Below are positions 1 to 8,588 of a stretch of 64,000 nucleotides of DNA, piece after piece. Under the pieces are notes generated by a model, which saw nothing but the letters and a program-made list of their open reading frames with translations, was not told the origin of the DNA and ran no database searches. Source of the DNA: Variovorax paradoxus (GTDB taxonomy: Bacteria; Pseudomonadota; Gammaproteobacteria; Burkholderiales; Burkholderiaceae_C); NCBI RefSeq assembly GCF_018614875.1, contig NZ_JAGGNW010000002.1, forward strand, positions 558,001-622,000, read 5' to 3'. Position 1 is the stretch's first letter. Each line of letters begins with the position of its first letter. The position numbers and the translations under genes are program-made.

Positions 1-297
1 ATGCTTGCGCTCCTGTCCGGTACCACGCATCGGGTGCTGACGGCCGTGGCGCTGCAGCATGGCCGCCGCCGCCATGCGGCGCTCAGCGTGTCGCGCGTGC
101 GCTTCGCACCCATGACCGGAAAGCAGATGGCGCGCTATGCCGCCAGCGGCGAGCCGCTAGGCAAGGCCGGCGCCTATGCGATCCAGGGCGCGGCGGCTGC
201 GTTCATCGAGCACATCAGCGGGTCCTATTCGGGCATCATGGGACTTCCGATGTTCGAGACCGCGCAGCTTCTTCGCAGCGCCGGTTTCAATACCTGA
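1..297 (+). CDS. Maf-family nucleotide pyrophosphatase, C-terminal part (gene cut by window edge)
   Basis: This is the last 98 residues of a Maf/YhdE/YceF-type protein. The family consists of nucleoside triphosphate pyrophosphatases (housecleaning of modified NTPs, about 190-210 residues). The visible part carries the family pattern [12 protein letters not shown] at the left edge, then a [18 protein letters not shown] segment and a C-terminal [12 protein letters not shown] segment, all typical of Maf. The ATG at position 1 is an internal Met, not the real start; the N-terminal half lies outside the window. The stop (TGA 295-297) is 7 bases before rng, matching the common maf-rng gene pair. 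Which Maf subgroup it belongs to cannot be judged from the fragment. Confidence 0.9.
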   Translation: MLALLSGTTHRVLTAVALQHGRRRHAALSVSRVRFAPMTGKQMARYAASGEPLGKAGAYAIQGAAAAFIEHISGSYSGIMGLPMFETAQLLRSAGFNT

Positions 298-304
298 GAA
301 TTCC

Positions 305-1831
<1,527 letters not shown>

Positions 1832-1838
1832 AAGCCTG

Positions 1839-3623
1839 TCAGAGCGTCGGGTCCTGCCCCGGCGTCGCACTGCGCACCGCCAGTGTCTGCAAGCGCGCAT
1901 AGAGCCCGTCCAGCGCCATCAACTGCTCGTGGCTGCCTTGCTCGGCGACCCGGCCCTGCTCCATCACGATGATGCGGTCGGCATGCTGGATGGTCGATAG
2001 CCGGTGCGCGACGATCAGCGTGGTGCGGTTCTGCATCAGGCGCTGCAGGGCGTCCTGCACCAGCCGTTCCGATTCGGTGTCGAGGGCCGAGGTGGCCTCG
2101 TCGAGCAGCAGGATGGGGGCGTTCTTGTAGAGCGCGCGCGCAATGGCGAGGCGCTGGCGCTGGCCGCCGGAAAGCTGCGTGGCATTGTGGCCAAGCACCG
2201 TGTCGATGCCCTGCGGCAGGCTTTCGACGTGGGAGGACAGGTTTGCTGCTGCGATGCATTGCTGCACCCGTTCGCGATCGATCGCGGCGCCCAGCGCCAC
2301 GTTGGCGGCCAGGGTGTCGTTGAGCATCACCACATCCTGGCTCACCATCGCGAACTGCGCGCGCAGGCTCTTCAGCTCCCATTCGCTGGTGTCGTGCCCG
2401 TCGAGCAGCACCTGGCCGCCGTTCGGCAGCACGAAGCGCGGCAGCAGGTTGACCAGCGTGGTCTTGCCGGAGCCCGAAGGGCCGACGAAAGCCACCACCT
2501 GGCCCGGCTCGATGGTCAGGTTCACGCCGTCGAGCGCACGGGCTTCGTCCTCGCCGCGGTAGCTGACCTTGATGCCGCGCAGTTCGATGCGGCCTTGCGC
2601 ATGTTCGATGGCGAAGCTGCCCTGCGGCTCGGGGGCCACGTCGTCGATCAGCACCAGGCCGCGTTCGAGCGCTGCGAGGCCGCGCGTGATGGGCGCGGCC
2701 ATGTCGGCCAGGCGGCGGATCGGCGCGATCAGCATCAGCATGGCCGTGATGTAGGCGACGAATCCGCCCACGGTCAGGCCCTGCTCGCCGCTCTGCCAGA
2801 GCGCGATCATCACCACGACCGACAACGCGAGCGCGGCCATCATCTGTGTGAGCGGCGTGGTGGCCGCCTGCGCAATGGTCGATTTCACGGCCAGCCGGTT
2901 CAGGCGCTGGCTCAGGTGCTCGAAGCGCTCGCCCTGCGCTGCTTCGGCCCCGTGCAGCCGCACCATGCGGTGCGCGAGCACGTTTTCTTCCACCACGTAG
3001 GCCAGCTCGTCGGTGGCCTGCTGGCCCTGCTGCGTCAGGCGGTACAGGCGCTTGGAAAACACCTTCATGATCCACGAGATGCTAGGTACCAGGAAGGCGA
3101 CGATGAGCGTGAGCTTCCAGTTCAAATAGACCAGGTAGGCGAGCAGCGCCACCAGGGTGAAGCCGTCGCGCGAAAGCCCGAGCAGCGCCTGCACCAGCAG
3201 CATGGAGCCGGTCTGGACCTCGTACACCACGGTGTTGGAGAGCGCGCTGGCGGACTGGCGCGAGAACAAGGCCAGTTCGGCCGCCAGCAGGCGCTGGAAC
3301 AGCACGCGGCGCAGCCGCTGCATGCCTTCGTTGGCGATGCGCGAGAGCGCATATTGGGAAATGAACTGGGCAATGCCGCGCACCGCGAACAGCAGCAGCA
3401 CCGCGGCCGGCACGATCCACAGCGCCAGCTGTCCGCGGTTGAAACCGCGGTCGAGCAGCGGCTTGAGCAGCGCGGCCATCAAGGGCTCGGTGACGGCCGC
3501 CAGCAAGGCGCCGATGAGCCCGACGGCCCACCAGTGGCGCGAGCCGCCGAACCAGGTCATGAGTCGTGTCAGCCGGCGTGTCAGGGGAGGGCGTGCGGTC
3601 TCACTGCCGGGGGATGCTTGCAT
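1839..3623 (-). CDS. msbA: MsbA-type ABC exporter (permease-ATPase fusion, lipid A flippase family)
   Basis: This 594-residue half-transporter fuses an N-terminal six-helix membrane domain (about residues 25-320) to an ATPase domain (about 345-590). The Walker A motif is GPSGSGKT (381-388), the signature is LSGGQ (484-488) and the Walker B region reads ILLLDEATSALD. This architecture and length fit MsbA, which flips core lipid A across the inner membrane; other exporters of the same subfamily cannot be excluded by eye. The open frame continues upstream of 3623, but that extension is antisense to tolB and not membrane-protein-like, so the start MQASPGSE is preferred. It is convergent with rng (7 bases between stops) and divergent from tolB. 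Confidence 0.85.
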   Translation of the reverse strand: MQASPGSETARPPLTRRLTRLMTWFGGSRHWWAVGLIGALLAAVTEPLMAALLKPLLDRGFNRGQLALWIVPAAVLLLFAVRGIAQFISQYALSRIANEGMQRLRRVLFQRLLAAELALFSRQSASALSNTVVYEVQTGSMLLVQALLGLSRDGFTLVALLAYLVYLNWKLTLIVAFLVPSISWIMKVFSKRLYRLTQQGQQATDELAYVVEENVLAHRMVRLHGAEAAQGERFEHLSQRLNRLAVKSTIAQAATTPLTQMMAALALSVVVMIALWQSGEQGLTVGGFVAYITAMLMLIAPIRRLADMAAPITRGLAALERGLVLIDDVAPEPQGSFAIEHAQGRIELRGIKVSYRGEDEARALDGVNLTIEPGQVVAFVGPSGSGKTTLVNLLPRFVLPNGGQVLLDGHDTSEWELKSLRAQFAMVSQDVVMLNDTLAANVALGAAIDRERVQQCIAAANLSSHVESLPQGIDTVLGHNATQLSGGQRQRLAIARALYKNAPILLLDEATSALDTESERLVQDALQRLMQNRTTLIVAHRLSTIQHADRIIVMEQGRVAEQGSHEQLMALDGLYARLQTLAVRSATPGQDPTL

Positions 3624-3698
3624 GGCGGCGGATTCTACGGGGCCACCGAGAGGCGTCCTGAGCGCTGTCCTGTAGGACCGCACCGCCCGATACACCTT

Positions 3699-3727
3699 TT
3701 GTGACGGCGCGATCGAGCCAGTGTGTA
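3699..3727 (+). promoter_or_regulatory. Candidate sigma70 promoter of tolB
   Basis: TTGTGA (3699-3704) and TGTAAC (3722-3727) are separated by 17 bases, about 57 bases upstream of the tolB ATG, in the 160-base gap between the divergent msbA-type gene and tolB. The -10 box is a weak match, so this is only a candidate. Confidence 0.35.
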
Positions 3728-3783
3728 ACATGTGGCCCGTCACACCGGGGAGAACTTTTTGCCCCGAAACATCTCCGAACCGC

Positions 3784-5100
3784 ATGAACAAGCCGTTGCC
3801 AGTTTCCATTTCAACTCCTTCTTCATCGCTTTTTGCACGCCGCAGCTTGATTGCGGCTCTTGCTGCCGCTCCCATGCTGCCCGCGCTCGCCCAGTTCCGG
3901 GTCGAGGTGTCGGGCGTCGGGTTGACGCAGCTGCCCATCGCGCTGGTTCCGTTCAAGGGGCAGGACGCCTCGCCGCAGAAGATCTCCGAGATCGTGCAGG
4001 CCGACCTGGAACGCAGCGGCCAGTTCCGCGGTGTCGATGCTTCCGGGCAGGCGCTCGATGAAGCATCGCGCCCCGACCTCGCCCTGTGGCGCCAGCGCAC
4101 GGCGGATTCGCTCGTGGTGGGCAGCGTCACGCGGCTGGGCGACGGCCGCTTCGACGTGCGCTTCCGCCTGTGGGACGTGGTGCGCGGGCAAGACCTCGGC
4201 GGCCAGAGCTACACCGTTCCGCAAGGCGACCTGCGGCTCGCTTCGCACCGCATTGCCGACTATGTCTATGAAAAGCTGACCGGCGACAAGGGCATCTTCT
4301 CGACCCGCATCGCCTACGTGACCAAGGGCGGCAACCGCTATTCGCTGTGGGTGGCGGATGCCGACGGCGAGAACGCGCAGGCCGCGCTCGCAAGCCCGGA
4401 GCCCATCATTTCGCCGGTCTGGTCGTCCAACGGCCAGCAACTGGCCTACGTGTCGTTCGAGTCGCGCAAGCCCGTGGTGTACGTGCACAACGTGGCCAGC
4501 GGACAGCGTCGCCTGCTGGCCAACTTCCGCGGTTCCAACAGCGCGCCGGCATGGGCGCCCGATGGCGGATCGCTGGCCGTCACGCTCAGCCGCGACGGCG
4601 GCTCCCAGCTCTATACGATCCCGGCAGCCGGCGGCGAGCCGCGTCGGCTGACCCAGAGCGCCAGCATCGACACCGAGCCCGTCTACTCGGCGGACGGCAG
4701 CACGATCTATTTCGTGAGCGACCGCGGCGGTGCCCCGCAGATCTACAAGATGGGCGCCAGCGGCGGTGCGCCGACGCGCGTCACCTTCAGCGGCACCTAC
4801 AACATTTCTCCGTCCGTCAGCGGCGACGGCCGGTGGTTGGCCTACATCTCCCGCGTGGGCGGTGCCTTCAAACTCCATGTGATGGAGTTGGCAACCGGCA
4901 ATGTCTCGGCCATCACCGACACCTCGGCAGACGAGAGTCCAAGTTTCGCCCCCAACAGCAAGCTGATCGTCTACGCAACGCACCTGCAAGGCCGCGAAGC
5001 GCTCATGACGACCACGCTGGACGGAAAAATAAAAGCCCGGCTGGCGGGACAGGCGGGAGACATAAGAGAACCGGACTGGGGTCCGTTTCAAAAGCAATGA
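3784..5100 (+). CDS. tolB: Tol-Pal system protein TolB
   Basis: TolB is the periplasmic beta-propeller of the Tol-Pal complex, which couples the inner membrane to the outer membrane during division. The 438-residue product begins MNKPLPVS and has a signal peptide ending near LPALAQ (about residue 37). An N-terminal alpha/beta domain is followed by a propeller of repeated PxWSPDG/SxDG-type blades (for example PVWSSNGQQLAY, PAWAPDGGSLAV, PSVSGDGRWLAY). The open frame extends 21 codons upstream to 3721 without a plausible start or signal. It is followed after 25 bases by pal and then cpoB, the usual order; tolQRA are not in the window. Confidence 0.95.
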   Translation: MNKPLPVSISTPSSSLFARRSLIAALAAAPMLPALAQFRVEVSGVGLTQLPIALVPFKGQDASPQKISEIVQADLERSGQFRGVDASGQALDEASRPDLALWRQRTADSLVVGSVTRLGDGRFDVRFRLWDVVRGQDLGGQSYTVPQGDLRLASHRIADYVYEKLTGDKGIFSTRIAYVTKGGNRYSLWVADADGENAQAALASPEPIISPVWSSNGQQLAYVSFESRKPVVYVHNVASGQRRLLANFRGSNSAPAWAPDGGSLAVTLSRDGGSQLYTIPAAGGEPRRLTQSASIDTEPVYSADGSTIYFVSDRGGAPQIYKMGASGGAPTRVTFSGTYNISPSVSGDGRWLAYISRVGGAFKLHVMELATGNVSAITDTSADESPSFAPNSKLIVYATHLQGREALMTTTLDGKIKARLAGQAGDIREPDWGPFQKQ

Positions 5101-5125
5101 CCAAGGTTTATTTGAGGAGTACCCA

Positions 5126-5644
5126 ATGTTGAAACGTACGATTTATTCGCTGGCCATCGTGGCTCTGATTGCCGGTTGCTCGTCGGGCACCAAGCTCAGC
5201 GACGCCCCGGTGACCGACCGCTCCGGCACTACCGGCGGCCAGCAGGGCGGCGCGAGCGCAGTCGCCCCCGTCTCCATCGATTCCACTGCCGGCACTGCAC
5301 AAGGCCCGGTCGGTATCGAACGGATCGTCTATTTCGACTATGACAGCTACACGGTCAAGCCCGAGTTCCAGTCCCTGATCGACGGCCATGCCCGTTTCCT
5401 CAAGGCCAACCCGCAGCGCCGCGTCTCCATCGAAGGACACACCGACGAACGTGGCGGCCGCGAGTACAACCTTGCGCTCGGCCAGAAGCGTTCCGAAGCC
5501 GTCCGCCGTGCGCTGACGCTGCTGGGCGTGAACGACGGCCAGATCGAAGCCGTGAGCTTCGGCAAGGAAAAGCCGGCGGCCCAGGGCTCGGGCGAAGAAG
5601 CCTGGGCGCAGAACCGCCGCGCTGAAATCCGCTACACCCGGTGA
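5126..5644 (+). CDS. pal: Peptidoglycan-associated lipoprotein Pal
   Basis: Pal is an outer-membrane lipoprotein that binds peptidoglycan and TolB. The 172-residue protein has a lipoprotein signal with lipobox LIAGC (C18 is the lipidated residue), a short low-complexity linker rich in Ser, Gly and Ala, and a C-terminal OmpA-like domain (about 60-170). That domain holds the peptidoglycan-binding patterns VYFDYDSY and IEGHTDERGGREYN, with NRRAEI near the end. The ribosome binding site is GAGGAG upstream of the ATG. The stop overlaps the next start (TGATG), so pal and cpoB are translationally coupled. Confidence 0.96.
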   Translation: MLKRTIYSLAIVALIAGCSSGTKLSDAPVTDRSGTTGGQQGGASAVAPVSIDSTAGTAQGPVGIERIVYFDYDSYTVKPEFQSLIDGHARFLKANPQRRVSIEGHTDERGGREYNLALGQKRSEAVRRALTLLGVNDGQIEAVSFGKEKPAAQGSGEEAWAQNRRAEIRYTR

Positions 5645-6393
5645 TGCAACACGCTCTATTGCGAGGCGTGGCACTGGCTGCCGCCTTGCTTTGCGTTTCG
5701 GTCGGCTCGCAAGCCGCGTTGTTCGAGGATGACGAGGCACGCCGCGCCATCCTCGACCTGCGGCAGCGGGTGGAGGCCATGCGCCAGCAGACGGACCAGC
5801 GGCTGACCGACGAGAACGGCCAGCTGCGCCGCAGCCTGCTCGACCTGCAGAACCAGATCGAGCAGATGCGGGGCGATCTCGCGCGCATGACCGGCCAGAA
5901 CGAGCAGTTGCAGCGCACGGTGAGCGAGATGCAGTCGCGCCAGACCACCATCGACGACCGGCTCAAGCAGAACGAGCCGTCGAAGGTGTCCGTGGACGGC
6001 CGCGAGTTCACCGCCGACCCCAAGGAAAAGGCCGACTTCGATGCCGCGCTCGGCATCTTCCGCGCAGGCCAGTTCGCGCAGGCCCAAACCGCGTTCGCCG
6101 AATTCGTCAAGCGCCACCCGCAAAGCGGATACAACGCCTCTGCGTTGTTCTGGCTCGGCAATGCGCAGTACGCCACGCGCAACTACAACGAGGCCATCGC
6201 GAACTTCCGCTCCATGCTGTCGCTTGCGCCCGACCACGCCAAGGCTCCCGAGGCCGTGCTGTCGATCGCCAATTGCCAGATCGAGCTGAAGGACACGCGT
6301 GCCGCACGCCGCACGCTGGAAGACCTGACCAAGGCCTATCCGCAATCCGAGGCCGCCCAGGCGGGTCGCGAGCGTCTCTCGCGCCTGCGCTAG
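5644..6393 (+). CDS. cpoB: Cell division coordinator CpoB (YbgF), Tol-Pal associated
   Basis: CpoB is a periplasmic protein that links outer-membrane constriction (Tol-Pal) with septal peptidoglycan synthesis. The 249-residue product has a signal peptide ending near GSQAALFED, a coiled-coil trimerisation region (about 30-110, heptad-like with many Gln, Arg and Glu) and a C-terminal set of TPR repeats (about 120-245) of the form FWLGNAQYATRNYNEAIANF. The ATG at 5644 overlaps the pal stop by one base; a GTG one codon earlier is the alternative. Confidence 0.93.
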   Translation: MQHALLRGVALAAALLCVSVGSQAALFEDDEARRAILDLRQRVEAMRQQTDQRLTDENGQLRRSLLDLQNQIEQMRGDLARMTGQNEQLQRTVSEMQSRQTTIDDRLKQNEPSKVSVDGREFTADPKEKADFDAALGIFRAGQFAQAQTAFAEFVKRHPQSGYNASALFWLGNAQYATRNYNEAIANFRSMLSLAPDHAKAPEAVLSIANCQIELKDTRAARRTLEDLTKAYPQSEAAQAGRERLSRLR

Positions 6394-6412
6394 CGGCAGC
6401 GGAGTCTTCCGC

Positions 6413-7252
6413 TTGAGCGCGGCAATCCTTCCCGAAGCATCGACCGTCGCCGCGGATGTCGTCACCGGCACCGCGGCGCCTGACTTTGCGCGCCGCTTCG
6501 GCGGCCTCGAACGCCTTTACGGCGTTGCAGGTGCCGCGCGCATCCGCAACGCCCACGTGCTCGTTGCCGGCATCGGCGGCGTGGGCTCGTGGGCGGTCGA
6601 GGCGCTGGCGCGCAGCGGGGTGGGGCGGCTGACGCTGATCGATCTCGACCATGTGTCGGAGTCGAACATCAACCGGCAGATCCACGCGCTCGATGCGACC
6701 GTGGGACAGGCCAAGGTCGAGGCCATGCGCGACCGCATTGCGCAGATCAACCCCGGCTGCAAGGTGCTCGCGCTCGACGAGTTCGTGGAGCCGGGCAACT
6801 GGACGGCATTGCTCGATGCGGCGCAGGCTGCGAACGGGCCCGCGACGGCCGTCATCGATGCCTGCGACCAGGTCAAGGCCAAGCTCGCGATGGCTGCGTG
6901 GGCTCGCGCTTCGCGCGCTGCCTTCGTGACCGTGGGGGCGGCCGGTGGCAAGCGGCAGGCGCACAGGGTCGACATCGACGATCTCTCGCTCGTCACGCAC
7001 GACCCGTTGCTGGCCCAGTTGCGCCAGCGCCTTCGCAAGGAGCATGGTGCGCCGCGCGAGGGCCGCAAGATCGGCGTCGCCTGTGTCTTCAGCAGCGAGA
7101 GCGTCGCACCGCCCGATGCCTCTTGCGCCATCGAAGGCGATGGCTCGCTCAACTGCCACGGCTACGGCTCGGTGGTGAGCGTGACCGCTACTTTCGGTCA
7201 ATGCGCAGCGGGTTGGGTTCTCGACAGGATTGCGAGCAACGCCACGCTATAA
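6413..7252 (+). CDS. tcdA: tRNA threonylcarbamoyladenosine dehydratase (TcdA/CsdL, ThiF/E1-like family)
   Basis: TcdA uses ATP to cyclise t6A37 of ANN-decoding tRNAs to ct6A. The 279-residue protein has the E1-like Rossmann motif GIGGVGSW (53-60), the ARSGVGRLTLIDLD nucleotide-binding segment and the family sequence ESNINRQIHAL. The late motif KIGVACVFSSE and the C-terminal CHGYGSVVSVTATFG match YgdL/TcdA rather than ThiF or MoeB. The start is TTG 6413, with a purine-rich AGCGGAG upstream; no ATG or GTG fits better. The stop codon lies inside the -10 box of the following tRNA-Lys promoter. Confidence 0.92.
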   Translation: MSAAILPEASTVAADVVTGTAAPDFARRFGGLERLYGVAGAARIRNAHVLVAGIGGVGSWAVEALARSGVGRLTLIDLDHVSESNINRQIHALDATVGQAKVEAMRDRIAQINPGCKVLALDEFVEPGNWTALLDAAQAANGPATAVIDACDQVKAKLAMAAWARASRAAFVTVGAAGGKRQAHRVDIDDLSLVTHDPLLAQLRQRLRKEHGAPREGRKIGVACVFSSESVAPPDASCAIEGDGSLNCHGYGSVVSVTATFGQCAAGWVLDRIASNATL

Positions 7253-7253
7253 T
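7248..7253 (+). promoter_or_regulatory. -10 box of the tRNA-Lys promoter
   Basis: A consensus TATAAT lies 58 bases upstream of tRNA-Lys and overlaps the stop codon of tcdA (TAA 7250-7252). No good -35 hexamer is visible at 16-18 bases; TCGACA at 7221-7226 is 21 bases away. Confidence 0.6.
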
Positions 7254-7311
7254 CTTTGGCTTTGCCGGATTCAACGTCGGCAGAGAAAAACGAAAAAGAA
7301 AAAATGGTTCC

Positions 7312-7387
7312 GGGACGTTAGCTCAGTTGGTAGAGCAGCGGACTTTTAATCCGTTGGTCACTGGTTCGAATCCAGTACGTCCTACCA
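7312..7387 (+). tRNA. tRNA-Lys (anticodon TTT)
   Basis: The 76-base cloverleaf has acceptor strands GGGACGT and ACGTCCT, D arm GCTCAGTTGGTAGAGC, an anticodon loop CTTTTAA with anticodon TTT at 7345-7347, and T arm ACTGGTTCGAATCCAGT. The CCA end is encoded (7385-7387). It is followed by a bidirectional terminator. Confidence 0.98.
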
Positions 7388-7401
7388 GAACCTCAGAAAA
7401 A

Positions 7402-7435
7402 ACCTCATTTGCGCCAAGCACTTGAGGTCTTTTTT
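7402..7435. terminator. Bidirectional intrinsic terminator after tRNA-Lys and the sco gene
   Basis: Arms ACCTCA (7402-7407) and TGAGGT (7423-7428) are followed by a T run on the plus strand and preceded by an A run, so the hairpin can end both the tRNA-Lys transcript and the converging minus-strand oxidase operon. Confidence 0.7.
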
Positions 7436-7512
7436 CGTCTGCGGGTAGCTGCTTTCTTTCGGCCTCCAGGCATCATTCGCTCAACCCTTCTTGCGCCGGG
7501 CCTTGCGCTTTG

Positions 7513-8112
7513 CTAGCCAATCTGCCGCAGTCCGGCCATGACCTCTTCGACCGGCGGCAGCTCGCTGGTACGCCAGACCAGCCGGGCCTGACGATCGAAC
7601 AGATAAACCTGGCCGGTATGGCGGTCGCCCGCTGCCGCGCCGCCCGTGAACAGCGAGAGCATCGACTCGAGCGCCTGGAGGGCCGGCGCCGCCGCGCTCC
7701 ATGTGGGCCCGGCGCCGAACCGCCGCAACCAGGCGCTCAGTGCGGCGGGGTCGTCGGCCAGCGGGTCGATGCTCAGCGACAGCAGGCGCACCGCCGTGTT
7801 GCGCTCGGCCAGCAATGCCGCCTGCAGCGTCGAGAACAAGGCGCCCTGGATCGGGCAGACCGTGCTGCATCCGGTAAACATCAATTGAACGGCGGTGGGG
7901 CCGCCTCGCAACTGCGCCGCGAGCATCGGCGCGGCGCCATCGTGGCGCCGCAGCGGCAAGGCCGGAGCCGTCACTGCCGGCATCACCCGGCCGATGCTGT
8001 CGTTTGCGCGGACCGGAGGCACACCCAGCCACGCCAGTGCACCGGCGGCAAGCAGGCGCCGGCGCCCGAGGGATGCAACCCGGGAGGTCATGAGGGCGCC
8101 ACGCGCGTTCAT
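7513..8112 (-). CDS. Sco1/SenC/PrrC-family copper chaperone, exported
   Basis: Sco proteins are membrane- or periplasm-located thioredoxin-fold proteins that bind copper and deliver it to copper enzymes, classically the CuA site of cytochrome oxidase. This 199-residue protein has an N-terminal export signal with GRRRLLAAGALAW (possibly Tat-like), the copper-binding CxxxCP motif GCSTVCP (C82, C86) and the conserved distal histidine in DRHTGQVYLFD (H165). The start MNAR is chosen because its ATG overlaps the stop of the upstream cytochrome gene (ATGA, 8109-8112); MTSR seven codons later is the alternative. No CuA oxidase gene is nearby. The partner in this operon is a copper radical oxidase, so the natural inference is copper loading of that enzyme. 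Confidence 0.88.
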   Translation of the reverse strand: MNARGALMTSRVASLGRRRLLAAGALAWLGVPPVRANDSIGRVMPAVTAPALPLRRHDGAAPMLAAQLRGGPTAVQLMFTGCSTVCPIQGALFSTLQAALLAERNTAVRLLSLSIDPLADDPAALSAWLRRFGAGPTWSAAAPALQALESMLSLFTGGAAAGDRHTGQVYLFDRQARLVWRTSELPPVEEVMAGLRQIG

Positions 8113-8588
8113 TCGGAAATCGCCTGTATCAGGTAGTCCCACAAGGCCGCGCACTGGCCCTCGTCGGCATCGAAGCGCGGCATGGCACGGGGCAGCGTGA
8201 CGTGGGCCGGGTCGACGCCGGTGCGCAGCGTGCGGCAGAAGGATGCCCGCTCGTACGCGACGGGCGGGCCGCCGCGGCGCGGGAGGGTTTCGCGCAATTG
8301 GCGCCGGTCGAGCGGAGGCGCGAAACCGGGGACCGCGGCGGTGGACTTGCCGGGACCTGCGTGGCACTGGATGCAGCGTGTCGCCGCGCCCGGCAGCGGC
8401 GCGCTGTGGCCGGACAGCGTGCCGGCGAGCGGCTCGGTGCCATCGAACAGGCGCGCGCCACGCGCCACCGAGGAAGGCACGGCGACTTCATCACGCTCGC
8501 CGGGCCGCGCCGGGCCAGCGGCCAGTGCGGTTCCGAGCGCCAGCGCCAGCGTCATCGAAAGCCTCGGCGTGCGAAGCGTGCCGGCCAC
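8109..8588 (-). CDS. Secreted c-type cytochrome, single haem
   Basis: The 159-residue product has one haem-attachment motif CIQCH (72-76) and a likely axial methionine in PRAMPRF (M136), so it is a small class I-like cytochrome c that would act in the periplasm. Two extra cysteines (C118, C146) are present. Two starts are possible: GTG 8588, which overlaps the stop of the oxidase gene (TAGTG) and gives a signal peptide with a positive N-terminus (AGTLRTPRLS), and ATG 8555, which would leave a signal with no positive charge. The GTG is preferred. Cytochromes are often electron acceptors for periplasmic oxidoreductases; here it sits between the copper oxidase and the Sco chaperone. Confidence 0.85.
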   Translation of the reverse strand: MAGTLRTPRLSMTLALALGTALAAGPARPGERDEVAVPSSVARGARLFDGTEPLAGTLSGHSAPLPGAATRCIQCHAGPGKSTAAVPGFAPPLDRRQLRETLPRRGGPPVAYERASFCRTLRTGVDPAHVTLPRAMPRFDADEGQCAALWDYLIQAISE

